A stretch of 39,070 nucleotides of DNA. Source: UMGS172 sp045649545. GTDB lineage: Bacteria; Bacillota; Clostridia; Oscillospirales; Acutalibacteraceae. This document shows positions 8,447 through 16,538 of the stretch, in pieces (the first letter of the stretch is position 1; each line of letters opens with the position of its first letter). The translations under genes and the position numbers were made by a program. The stretch covers positions 1 to 39,070 of the forward strand of contig JAZRQE010000032.1 in assembly GCA_045649545.1 (NCBI GenBank), in the 5' to 3' direction. The notes under the pieces are model-generated. The model worked only from the letters and a program-made list of their open reading frames with translations, had not been told where the DNA came from and made no database searches.

Positions 8447-9466
8447 TTATGCTAATTTTACTGATGCCACACAAATGGCACAGCCTATTAATGTAACAAT
8501 AGAGAAAACGATTACTATTTTAACCTCACTCCAACCACATTTTTCAAAGTGATGGTGGATAGGACTCATTTTAAATAATCTTTTACCAGTTTTCTTAAAA
8601 TAAGCGACCTGCAGTACAACCGACAGTGCCTCAATAAGATAAACAATACCTGCAAGCATAAGATAAATCGGGCGGTTTATCATAAACGCCAGTGCTACAA
8701 CCATACCGCCCAAGAACATCGAGCCGGTATCGCCCATAAATATCTTTGCAGGGTGCCAGTTCCAAGTAAGGAAGCCAACACAAGCACCTGCTAAAGCAGA
8801 GGCAACAATATTAGCACCGATTTCCTGTAACGTGCCTGCCATAAGCATAAAAGCAACCGCAACAACCAATGTAACGCTTGATGCCAAACCGTCAAGACCG
8901 TCGGTCAAGTTAACGGCGTTTGTGAAACCGTAAATAAAGAAAAATGCAATCGGCCAAAAGATTATGCCAATGCCTGAAACAACACTTACTTCACCAATAA
9001 ATGGCACCCATGTTGTTTTTAAGCCAGCTAATGCAAGACTGATAAGATACGTTGCACAAGCCAAGGACTGTAAAGCAGTTTTTTGTGAAGCAGTAAGCCC
9101 CAAATTACGTTTTTTAACGACCTTAATATAGTCATCAATAAAACCAATTAAGCCCATTACGATAGACAAACCTAAACCTGCAAAAATTTTGGTAAAGCTT
9201 AATGAATTACCAAACTCTGCCGAAAGTCCGACATCAACAAAGGAGGTAGCACCCATTGAAAGTGCAACACCAAGCAATACACCAATTATAATGAGCACAC
9301 CACCCATTGTAGGTGTTCCCTGCTTTGATTTATGCCAAGCAGGTCCTTCGTCACGTATAGTTTGACCGAATTTTAAACGTTTTAACAACGGTATTGCGGG
9401 ATATCCCAAAAGATACGCCGCTATAAAGCTCACTAATACTGCAATTGCAGGTATAATTCCCGTCAT
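8447..9466 (-). CDS. mraY: Phospho-MurNAc-pentapeptide transferase MraY
   Basis: Integral membrane enzyme that moves phospho-MurNAc-pentapeptide from UDP to undecaprenyl phosphate, producing lipid I. 339 residues with about ten transmembrane helices. Diagnostic sequences are GTPTMGGVLI near residue 50, the Asp-rich GFIDDYIKVVKKRNLGL, NAVNLTDGLDGLA, the GDTGSMFLGG metal site, and the C-terminal histidine cluster SPIHHHFEK. ATG 9466 has GGAGGA seven bases upstream. It lies between murE and ftsW. In many Firmicutes murF precedes it and murD follows it, and neither is present here. Confidence 0.98.
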   Translation of the reverse strand: MTGIIPAIAVLVSFIAAYLLGYPAIPLLKRLKFGQTIRDEGPAWHKSKQGTPTMGGVLIIIGVLLGVALSMGATSFVDVGLSAEFGNSLSFTKIFAGLGLSIVMGLIGFIDDYIKVVKKRNLGLTASQKTALQSLACATYLISLALAGLKTTWVPFIGEVSVVSGIGIIFWPIAFFFIYGFTNAVNLTDGLDGLASSVTLVVAVAFMLMAGTLQEIGANIVASALAGACVGFLTWNWHPAKIFMGDTGSMFLGGMVVALAFMINRPIYLMLAGIVYLIEALSVVLQVAYFKKTGKRLFKMSPIHHHFEKCGWSEVKIVIVFSIVTLIGCAICVASVKLA

Positions 9467-9492
9467 TGTTCATTCCTCCAAGGGTTAATAGT

Positions 9493-10920
9493 TTATAATT
9501 CCTTTAAGGCTTCAGCCACAACCTCGCGCTCATCAAGGTGAATAGTTCCGCTATTTAAAATCTGATATGTTTCGTGACCTTTGCCTGCTAAAACAATTAT
9601 ATCACCAGTTGTGGCTATTTGCACGCATTTTTTTATTGCCTCAATACGGTTTTCAATAACCAAAACCGGCACGGGCGAATCTTTCATGCCCTCTAATATA
9701 TCGTCGATAATGGAACGAGGGTCTTCAGTACGCGGATTATCACTTGTAACAATGACATAATCAGCGTTTTTAACTGCAATCGCACCCATTTTAGGACGCT
9801 TTGTACGGTCGCGGTCACCGCCACATCCGAATAGCACAATAAGACGGTTTTTCTCGACCTCGGAAAACGTCTTTAAAATGTTTTCCAAGCCGTCAGGAGT
9901 GTGTGCATAGTCAATAAGCACTGTAAAATCGCGTCCGGTAGGTACAACCTCTGCCCTGCCTTTAACTCCGGTCATCTTCATAAATGCAGATGAAATATCC
10001 TCTAAACTAACACCTAATTCCAAAGCGATTGCACCGGCACATATAGCATTATACGGTGTGAATTTTCCGCCGATTGCGGTTTTAATTTCGGTCAATTTTC
10101 CACCGCTAATCATATCAAAAGTCGAGCCGTCAGATTTTAATTTAATGTTCTCGGCTTTAAAATCGGCATCGTTGCCCAAACAGGAAAAAGTTTTAACATT
10201 ACACTTTAATCCGTCAACCAAATCACCAAAATAACTGTCGTCTTTATTAACAACAGCTGTTTTCGAAACTTCAAAAAGCTTCTTTTTAGCCTTTAAATAG
10301 TTATCCATTGTAATATGGTAATCTAAATGGTCTTGTGTGAGATTGGTAAACGCCGAAACCTCAAACTCTAAACCGTAAACTCTGTTCTGGTCAAGTGCGT
10401 GAGAGGAAACTTCCATTACACAATAATCACAACCTGATGCTAACATAAGTGAAAACATCGACTGTAATTCATAAGCACTGGGTGTAGTGTTTTTAGAGGG
10501 CAAAACCTCGTCACCAATCATATTTTGGATAGTGCCAATTAAACCTGTCTTATGTCCGCAATGTTCAAGAATACTCTTAACCATATAAGAAACCGAGGTC
10601 TTACCGTTAGTGCCGGTAACACCGATTAACTTGAGTTTCTTTGCAGGTGACCCGAACCATTTTGCACAAAGTTCTGCAAACTCACGGCGTGAATCCTCAA
10701 CAAAAATTTGATTAGGAAGACCTACATCCTTTTCACAAATAATTACTGCCGCACCGCCGTCATATGCCATTTTTGCAAACTTATGTCCGTCAACAGTTGC
10801 ACCGTTAATACAGACAAAAGCATTACCTTTTTGAACATTACGCGAATCACAGGTGACACCTGTTATATCCAACTCAGCAAATTTGCCCGAGCGTTCTTTC
10901 ATTAAATCGAATAATTTCAT
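9493..10920 (-). CDS. murE: UDP-MurNAc-tripeptide synthetase MurE, meso-DAP type
   Basis: Cytoplasmic ATP-dependent ligase adding the third stem-peptide residue to UDP-MurNAc-L-Ala-D-Glu. 475 residues. The central ATPase P-loop is GVTGTNGKTS. The ligase domain carries FGCGGDRDRTKRP and the sequence SDNPRTEDP. The DNPR form is the known mark of enzymes that use meso-diaminopimelate rather than lysine, so the wall is predicted to be DAP-type. ATG 10920 is chosen because AGAGG lies seven bases upstream. The longer frame to 10944 would overlap the preceding PBP gene. Confidence 0.97.
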   Translation of the reverse strand: MKLFDLMKERSGKFAELDITGVTCDSRNVQKGNAFVCINGATVDGHKFAKMAYDGGAAVIICEKDVGLPNQIFVEDSRREFAELCAKWFGSPAKKLKLIGVTGTNGKTSVSYMVKSILEHCGHKTGLIGTIQNMIGDEVLPSKNTTPSAYELQSMFSLMLASGCDYCVMEVSSHALDQNRVYGLEFEVSAFTNLTQDHLDYHITMDNYLKAKKKLFEVSKTAVVNKDDSYFGDLVDGLKCNVKTFSCLGNDADFKAENIKLKSDGSTFDMISGGKLTEIKTAIGGKFTPYNAICAGAIALELGVSLEDISSAFMKMTGVKGRAEVVPTGRDFTVLIDYAHTPDGLENILKTFSEVEKNRLIVLFGCGGDRDRTKRPKMGAIAVKNADYVIVTSDNPRTEDPRSIIDDILEGMKDSPVPVLVIENRIEAIKKCVQIATTGDIIVLAGKGHETYQILNSGTIHLDEREVVAEALKEL

Positions 10921-10943
10921 ATTTTTCCTCTCATGAGTTATCA

Positions 10944-13187
10944 TTATTCAGCCGTTTCGGTTGTACGGAAATATACTGTAACAATTGTTCCGCGGTCAAC
11001 TTCAGTACCCTCGCTTATATCCTGCTTGTAAGCCACAAAACCGGAGCCGGAGCTCAAAGTACCCGAGAACTGAACGTTTATATTTTTATTTTTTGCTAAT
11101 TCATTAACTGCACTAATAGAAAGTCCCACGAATGACGGTACGGTTGTTTTCTTGATTTCGGCAGTTTCCTCTGTATAAAGCATCACAACACCGTCACTGT
11201 AAAGAGATTCGGTTGCTACCGGGAACTGCTTTATGACATTGGTTCCGTTACCGATTATTTCGTATTTTAAGCCTTTTTCTGAAATCAACTTCTTAGCGTT
11301 TTCAACCGACTGTCCGGTAACCGACGGGATTTTTACAGCCATTTTTGAAAGTTCTTCTTCAGTATAATGCGGTTCATAACCCAAATAAGGTAAAATTTCC
11401 GCCATAATCTGACCGCCCACAGGTGCAGCAATTGTACCGCCGTAATAAGCGTCGCCGGTAGGCTCGTCGAGCATAACTAGAACTGCAATTTCAGGGTCAT
11501 CCATAGGTGCAACACCGCAGAATGACGCAATATAAATTGCCTTTTCACCCGTTTGATTGATGTCGGTCAATTTTTGCGACGTACCGGTCTTACCGCCGAT
11601 ACGATAGCCCGAAACATAAGCGTTTTTACCGCCGCCACCGTCAACAACTGCCTCCATAAGCGAGCGAATTGTTTCGGAAGTTTTTGTAGAAATAACCTGA
11701 CGTCTGACAGTTGTTCCTATCTTTTTAACAGTGTTTTTATCAGCATCAACAATTTCATTTACAATATGCGGCTGAACTAAATATCCACCGTTAACTGCGG
11801 CAGAAACTGCGGTTATCATTTGAATCGGTGTAACCTGGAAGGTCTGACCGAAGGATGACGATGCCAAGTCTGAAATACTCATTTTATCAGGATTATAGTA
11901 AATAGGACTACTCTCGCCCGGCAGGTCTATACCGGTTTTCTGTCGAAGTCCGAAAGCCTCATAATACTTATTAAACGTTTTAACTCCCAACTGCTGACCG
12001 AATGTAATGAATACCGGGTTGCAGGAGTTCTGCACTGCCTGTGTCAAAGTTTCTGCACCGTGACCGGTCTTTTTATGACAGTTGATTCGTCTGCCGGCAA
12101 CAACAATATAACCACTGCAACTGTAGTGTTTACCTAATGAGGTAACGCCCTCTTCTAATGCCATTGCGGCGGTAACAACCTTGAAAACCGAACCCGGCTC
12201 ATAGGTATCAGATACAACCTTATTTCGCCATTGACGGTTACGAAGTTCGTTTAGTTTTTTGGTTCTCTCGTCACCCTCTAAAGCGTCAGCAATCTGTTGG
12301 TCGGCTTCGGATAATGTGAACGGTGCATTGGGGTCAAAGTCGCCCTTTACGGCTAATGCCATAATTTCACCGGTATTTACGTTCATACAAACTACAGCAC
12401 CGCGTTCAATAACCTTATTGTCAACTATTGCTTGGTCAAGATACTTTTCGCAAACACTTTGGACATAAGAATCAAGCGAGGTAATAAGTGTATTACCAGG
12501 TTTTGCCTCAACCTTAACCTCATAATTTGTGGTCATATTTTTTCCGGTTGCGTCTTTAGCGGATACTACACGACCAGGAATGCCGGTGAGCACATTATCA
12601 TACTGCTTTTCAAGTCCACCCAAGCCTTGATTATCAGTACCAACAAAGCCTAAAACAACCGAAGCGAGATTATCATTGGGATAATAACGCTTGCTGCTTT
12701 CATCAAGACCCATATACTCGCCGACCTTATACTTACTGTCGGCCATATATTGGCGAATTTTATCCGCTTCAGGCTTTTCTACATTAGATTTAACCTTAAC
12801 GTAACTTGTATTTTTGTTTGTATAGTCTAATACGGTTTGGTAATCCAAACCTAATATGGTAGAAAGATTGGTTGCAATTTCAGACTTTACTGCCTGAAGT
12901 TTGGCAGTATCTGTAATTTTCTTAAAACTGTTCGGAGTAATATAAACAGTCCAAACCTGAGCACTTGTAGCAAGCAAAGCACCGTTGCGGTCTAAAATTT
13001 CACCGCGTTCAGCGGCAATAACGGTATCGTAAAGTTGTTGTTCTGCAGCCTTTTGCTGATAGAAATCACTTTTTGTTACCATTAAATAAACAAGACGGCC
13101 GCCAATAAGACCGAACATAGTTAAGGTCATAATCGCCCAAACGACTATAATCCTTATAATCATACTTCTGTTAGGTGTTTTAGCCAA
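10944..13187 (-). CDS. spoVD: PASTA penicillin-binding transpeptidase (FtsI/SpoVD type)
   Basis: Class B PBP that cross-links septal or spore peptidoglycan outside the membrane, expected to partner FtsW. About 747 residues: one transmembrane segment at about 12-38, a dimerisation domain, and a transpeptidase domain with active-site Ser in EPGSVFK (about 333), SCN (about 388) and KTGTS (about 533). Two C-terminal PASTA repeats follow at about 620-745. TTG 13187 is favoured because AGGGAG lies eight bases upstream. The GTG at 13196 would directly abut that ribosome site. Vegetative FtsI and sporulation SpoVD cannot be separated by sequence alone. Its position in the dcw cluster and lack of a second PBP here favour the main division enzyme. 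Confidence 0.93.
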   Translation of the reverse strand: MAKTPNRSMIIRIIVVWAIMTLTMFGLIGGRLVYLMVTKSDFYQQKAAEQQLYDTVIAAERGEILDRNGALLATSAQVWTVYITPNSFKKITDTAKLQAVKSEIATNLSTILGLDYQTVLDYTNKNTSYVKVKSNVEKPEADKIRQYMADSKYKVGEYMGLDESSKRYYPNDNLASVVLGFVGTDNQGLGGLEKQYDNVLTGIPGRVVSAKDATGKNMTTNYEVKVEAKPGNTLITSLDSYVQSVCEKYLDQAIVDNKVIERGAVVCMNVNTGEIMALAVKGDFDPNAPFTLSEADQQIADALEGDERTKKLNELRNRQWRNKVVSDTYEPGSVFKVVTAAMALEEGVTSLGKHYSCSGYIVVAGRRINCHKKTGHGAETLTQAVQNSCNPVFITFGQQLGVKTFNKYYEAFGLRQKTGIDLPGESSPIYYNPDKMSISDLASSSFGQTFQVTPIQMITAVSAAVNGGYLVQPHIVNEIVDADKNTVKKIGTTVRRQVISTKTSETIRSLMEAVVDGGGGKNAYVSGYRIGGKTGTSQKLTDINQTGEKAIYIASFCGVAPMDDPEIAVLVMLDEPTGDAYYGGTIAAPVGGQIMAEILPYLGYEPHYTEEELSKMAVKIPSVTGQSVENAKKLISEKGLKYEIIGNGTNVIKQFPVATESLYSDGVVMLYTEETAEIKKTTVPSFVGLSISAVNELAKNKNINVQFSGTLSSGSGFVAYKQDISEGTEVDRGTIVTVYFRTTETAE

Positions 13188-13225
13188 CCGTCTCACTCCC
13201 TGAATTAAATTTTAAAAATATTCTT

Positions 13226-13275
13226 TTAACGCCTGAACGAGAGCCGGACTAATATGGTCCGGCTCTCGCCGTTAA
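13226..13275 (-). promoter_or_regulatory. Strong hairpin between ftsL and the PBP gene
   Basis: CGAGAGCCGGAC (13238-13249) and GTCCGGCTCTCG (13257-13268) form a perfect 12-bp GC-rich stem with a seven-base loop. Outer arms TTAACG (13226-13231) and CGTTAA (13270-13275) extend it across an internal loop. It lies in the 120-base gap inside the dcw operon. On the transcribed strand it is followed by AAAAGAATATTTTT rather than a clean U run. It may be a partial terminator, or an RNA stability or processing site. Confidence 0.7.
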
Positions 13276-13307
13276 ATTTGTTTTACATACAATTATATTT
13301 ATTTATT

Positions 13308-13766
13308 TTAATCAATATTCTGCCTTACTGTGAGTTCTCCTTTAGAATTTACGGCAGTATCGGTATTATTTGTGTTGATGTAGGTAACCTGACTCTTTTC
13401 ACATTTCTGCATACCGAGAGCTATTGCCGACTCCTCCAAATTAATAACCGAAACCTTACGTTCCATTTCAACAGAAAGTCTTGTTTTTTCACTTTCAAGT
13501 TCTACTATTTCATTATTAATATCGTTAATATCGCTTCTCATAGAAGAAATTTCAGCTCGCAAGAAAAGGCTTGAGCAAACTGCCATTATAGCAAGACCTG
13601 AAATAACAAAATTTCGGACAAGCTGTGCCTTTCTTCTGTCAGCTTTTGATTTTGCTTTAGTTTTAACTATAGGATACTCATGTATTTCTGCCTTTTTCTT
13701 GGGTACAGACACAAAACGGTCATAATCGTATGCAAAACTGTCATTGTAATACTTGAGATTATCCAT
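13308..13766 (-). CDS. ftsL: FtsL-like divisome protein
   Basis: Small bitopic division protein, 152 residues. A basic cytoplasmic part (about 35-50, KAKSKADRRKAQ) precedes one transmembrane segment at about 50-68. An extracytoplasmic coiled coil of about 30 residues follows (SMRSDINDINNEIVELESEK), then a short tail containing the conserved-looking LEESAIALGMQK. This layout and the place between rsmH and the PBP gene are standard for FtsL, which is too divergent for motif recognition. The start ATG has a GAGGAG site 13 bases upstream, longer than ideal. Confidence 0.85.
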   Translation of the reverse strand: MDNLKYYNDSFAYDYDRFVSVPKKKAEIHEYPIVKTKAKSKADRRKAQLVRNFVISGLAIMAVCSSLFLRAEISSMRSDINDINNEIVELESEKTRLSVEMERKVSVINLEESAIALGMQKCEKSQVTYINTNNTDTAVNSKGELTVRQNID

Positions 13767-13789
13767 TTTAACCCATATTCTCCTCTTTT

Positions 13790-14710
13790 TTAAAGTTTTT
13801 CTATTACTCTTAATTTAGCACTTCTGCTTCGTGCGTTTTGTTTAATTTCATTCTCACTCGGTATAATTGGTTTTCTTGTAACCAATTTTCCGCGAGGCTT
13901 ACGTCCGCATACACAAATCGGTATCTGGGGCGGACAAACACAACCTTTTGAAAACTCTTGGAATAAGTTCTTAACAAGCCTGTCCTCTAAAGAGTGGAAT
14001 GTTATCACACATAGCCTTCCACCCGGTTTTAACATATCAAATGCTGCTGTAATACCGGCTGTTTCGGCTTCAAACTCCTGATTTACCGCAATTCTTATTG
14101 CCTGAAAACTTTTTCTTGCCGGATGTCCGTCACGTCTTACTGCGGCAGGAACTGAATTTGAAATTATGTCGCTCAACTCTAAGGTTGTACGTATCGGTGA
14201 TTTTTCTCTTTGCTTTACAATGTTACAAGCAATTCTGTAAGCAAATTTTTCTTCACCGTAATCCCTTAATATATCAGTAAGGGCTTGTACATCTAATGTA
14301 TTAACTAAATCGGCAGCTGAAGTACCGCTTTGGCTCATTCTCATATCTAACGGTGCATCAGCATGATAAGAAAAACCGCGTTCACCGTTATCTAATTGCC
14401 ATGAAGATACTCCCAAGTCCAGCAACACACCGTCAACCGCATTTACATCCTTTTCAGCTAACGCCTCGGTCATATCGGCATAATTTGTATGAATAACCGT
14501 TGCCGGCAAACCGCTTAAACGCTCGGTCGCAATTTTTACGGCATCCGGGTCGCGGTCAAGCGCATAAAGATGACCGCTTGTAAGTCTTTTGGCTATTTCT
14601 TTAGAATGTCCCGCTCCGCCGGCAGTACCATCAACATACGTGCCGTCGGACTTAATATTTAAATTCTCAAGCACTTCATTAAGAAGTACAGATACATGTT
14701 TAAACTCCAT
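13790..14710 (-). CDS. rsmH: 16S rRNA (cytosine1402-N4)-methyltransferase RsmH
   Basis: S-adenosylmethionine-dependent enzyme methylating C1402 in the decoding centre of 16S rRNA, historically MraW. 306 residues. The N-terminal HVSVLLNEVLENL, the SAM loop DGTAGGAGHS, and the DLGVSSWQLDNGERGFSY motif are characteristic, as is the C-terminal ITFHSLEDRLVKN. I use ATG 14710. A TTG at 14716 immediately after the mraZ stop is possible. It follows mraZ in the dcw operon, with probable translational coupling since no strong ribosome site is visible. Confidence 0.97.
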   Translation of the reverse strand: MEFKHVSVLLNEVLENLNIKSDGTYVDGTAGGAGHSKEIAKRLTSGHLYALDRDPDAVKIATERLSGLPATVIHTNYADMTEALAEKDVNAVDGVLLDLGVSSWQLDNGERGFSYHADAPLDMRMSQSGTSAADLVNTLDVQALTDILRDYGEEKFAYRIACNIVKQREKSPIRTTLELSDIISNSVPAAVRRDGHPARKSFQAIRIAVNQEFEAETAGITAAFDMLKPGGRLCVITFHSLEDRLVKNLFQEFSKGCVCPPQIPICVCGRKPRGKLVTRKPIIPSENEIKQNARSRSAKLRVIEKL

Positions 14711-14716
14711 ATCCAA

Positions 14717-15142
14717 TTAGAAACCGAGCAACTGTGCCAACTCGGCAATAGATTCGGGGGTCTCCTCAGCCTCTTCCTTGCGGAATGCATCGCCGTTCCA
14801 AATCTCAACCTTTGACGACATACCGATTACTGCAGCCTCACCGTCAAGCTCTGCATATTCACGCAAGCTTTGAGGAATAAGCACACGGCCTTGTGCATCG
14901 CAGGAAACCTGTTCAGCTCCCGAATACATGAAGCGTACCAGCTTGCCTGCCTGAACTGCCGGCAAAGCCTTTAACTTTTCGTCAATAATTTTCCATTCGC
15001 TCATAGGATAAATGCAAAGACAACGTTTACCGTCGGGACTGCGGCTTAACATAAACTCCTCGCCCAACTCCTCGCGGTACTTTGCAGGCACGAAAACACG
15101 GCCTTTTTTATCTACGTTATGATAATGCTGTCCAAAAAACAT
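14717..15142 (-). CDS. mraZ: Transcriptional regulator MraZ
   Basis: AbrB-fold DNA-binding protein, first gene of the dcw operon and known in other bacteria to regulate that operon's promoter. 141 residues, the usual length. Two SpoVT-AbrB repeats are visible: N-terminal HNVDKKGRVFVPAKYREEL and a second one around CDAQGRVLIPQSLREYAEL, each with the Asp-x-x-Gly-Arg-Val motif. Repeated box-like sites lie in its own promoter region (15156-15210), which supports autoregulation. Confidence 0.97.
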   Translation of the reverse strand: MFFGQHYHNVDKKGRVFVPAKYREELGEEFMLSRSPDGKRCLCIYPMSEWKIIDEKLKALPAVQAGKLVRFMYSGAEQVSCDAQGRVLIPQSLREYAELDGEAAVIGMSSKVEIWNGDAFRKEEAEETPESIAELAQLLGF

Positions 15143-15155
15143 CTCAAGGCCGCTC

Positions 15156-15210
15156 CTTTCACACCACTTTTATGGTCTATCAGTGGTTTTTCACTCCACT
15201 TTTCACCACT
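15156..15210 (-). promoter_or_regulatory. MraZ-box-like repeats downstream of the mraZ promoter
   Basis: On the minus strand, three related sequences occur between the -10 box and the mraZ ribosome site: AGTGGTGAAA (15201-15210), AGTGGAGTGAAAA (15188-15200) and AAAGTGGTGTGAAAG (15156-15170). Known MraZ operators are tandem GTGG/GTGK repeats near the dcw promoter, so these are the likely autoregulatory sites. Confidence 0.7.
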
Positions 15211-15218
15211 ATGCTTAT

Positions 15219-15247
15219 ATTATATAAGGTTGTTACGTAAAATGCAA
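15219..15247 (-). promoter_or_regulatory. mraZ/dcw operon promoter
   Basis: On the minus strand, TTGCAT (15242-15247) and a perfect TATAAT (15219-15224) have 17-base spacing. The MraZ-like repeats begin about nine bases downstream, over the expected transcription start. Confidence 0.8.
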
Positions 15248-15372
15248 GCAAATTTTTATTAAATTTATAACAAAATTGAGAAAGTTGTGTTGTGCAAATT
15301 GTACATCTACTAAATATTGTGAAATTCACATCATAACAGAGATAAAATATTAAAATTTACATTAAAAAAATG

Positions 15373-15401
15373 TTGACAAAACCCCTTAAAGCCTATATAA
15401 T
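15373..15401 (+). promoter_or_regulatory. Consensus promoter of tRNA-Leu
   Basis: TTGACA (15373-15378) and TATAAT (15396-15401) with exact 17-base spacing, about 45 bases before the mature tRNA. A GGGG/CCCC hairpin follows at about 15412-15435 in the leader. Confidence 0.85.
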
Positions 15402-15445
15402 AGCATTTGTACGAAATGGGGTCTCCCCTTTTTCGAACAGATAAC

Positions 15446-15532
15446 GCCGCTGTGGTGGAATAGGCAGACACAAGGGACTTAAAATCCCTCGGTAGCGATA
15501 CCGTACCGGTTCAAGTCCGGTCAGCGGCACCA
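15446..15532 (+). tRNA. tRNA-Leu (anticodon TAA)
   Basis: 87 bases with encoded CCA. The acceptor arm GCCGCTG (15446-15452) pairs with CAGCGGC (15522-15528). The anticodon stem AGGGA/TCCCT encloses loop CTTAAAA with anticodon TAA at 15480-15482. A long variable arm marks a class II tRNA, and the T arm contains GGTTCAAGTCC. It reads UUA, a common leucine codon in this window. Confidence 0.97.
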
Positions 15533-15534
15533 AA

Positions 15535-15568
15535 AAAGAAAGACACGATGAAAATCGTGTCTTTCTTT
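15535..15568. terminator. Bidirectional terminator, tRNA-Leu / ABC permease
   Basis: 15-base perfect arms (15535-15549 and 15554-15568, core GACACGAT/ATCGTGTC) around GAAA, with a T run on either side. A second hairpin (TTGTGTCC/GGACACAA, loop GCAA) at 15575-15594 lies closer to the permease end. Confidence 0.85.
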
Positions 15569-15623
15569 TTGTGTTTGTGTCCGCAAGGACACAACTTCAT
15601 ACAAATTTATGCTTTACTTTAAA

Positions 15624-16538
15624 TTATTTTGCAATCGGTTTTTTGTTTCTTACTACATTAACAATAATATATGCAACAATTAACAAAACAACCGAACCGA
15701 CTAACACGCCGTATTTTGCCACCTCGCTGACCTTTGCACCAAAAAAGTACAAATTACTGTCAACAGTGTCCTTAACACTTTCAATGACCTCGCTCGGTAA
15801 ACCAAACTTTTCAAGTTCTAAAATAGAGCCGTTCATTGCATGCGTTCTCACAAGCGATGTTCCGTAAGTTCCGGGCAACAAGGCAATTATATTCTGCAGT
15901 GTTTCGGAAAACTGTGAAATCGGCATATAAGCACCGCAAACAAAGCCGTAACCTGAACTGACAATTGTGCCTACTGCTGAAATCTGTCCTTGTGACGAAA
16001 GGAAAACTATAATTATACTCGAAAGAGCCGTGCCGAACATAGTAAGCAAAAAAACATCTAACACCAGCAATAGAATATCCGTTACCGACATAAACCAACC
16101 GGTAGCGGCAACATAAATCAAGCACACTCCAATTGCCACAAATGTTATGATAAGAGTAGATATGGCGGTTGAAATATAATATCCGAAAGCCATTGTCGAA
16201 GGCTTTACGGGAGTTATAGTTAGGTCAAAACGCGAGCCGTTTACCTTGTCGTTTACCATTATCATATTTGAACAAAATGCAACAGTAACGCAACAAACCG
16301 CCAGAAGTGACGAAAACAACTGACCGCTAACTAAAGCATTCAAGACTTTGTCAGGTACCGTAATACCGATGTTCATTTGCTCAAATGTCATTTCAAAGCT
16401 GTCGCGGTATACATTACCCAAAAAACAAACATATAAAAACAGTAAAATTAAGGGTGTTATAAGCGAAGTGAAAAATGTTCCCTTATCCTTAAAAAACAGC
16501 TTTGTATTACGCTTGATTAACGCTTTTAAATCATTCAT
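15624..16538 (-). CDS. ABC-2 type transporter permease
   Basis: 304-residue membrane subunit of an exporter. There are about six transmembrane segments: one near 22-40 and five clustered between about 100 and 295. Extracytoplasmic loops lie between the first and second segments (about 45-95) and before the last (about 225-270). The N-terminus (LKALIKRNTKLFFKDKGTFF) is typical of ABC-2/DrrB-type permeases. It overlaps the ATPase gene by eight bases, which suggests coupled translation. The substrate is unknown; drug or bacteriocin export is typical for the family. Confidence 0.88.
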   Translation of the reverse strand: MNDLKALIKRNTKLFFKDKGTFFTSLITPLILLFLYVCFLGNVYRDSFEMTFEQMNIGITVPDKVLNALVSGQLFSSLLAVCCVTVAFCSNMIMVNDKVNGSRFDLTITPVKPSTMAFGYYISTAISTLIITFVAIGVCLIYVAATGWFMSVTDILLLVLDVFLLTMFGTALSSIIIVFLSSQGQISAVGTIVSSGYGFVCGAYMPISQFSETLQNIIALLPGTYGTSLVRTHAMNGSILELEKFGLPSEVIESVKDTVDSNLYFFGAKVSEVAKYGVLVGSVVLLIVAYIIVNVVRNKKPIAK

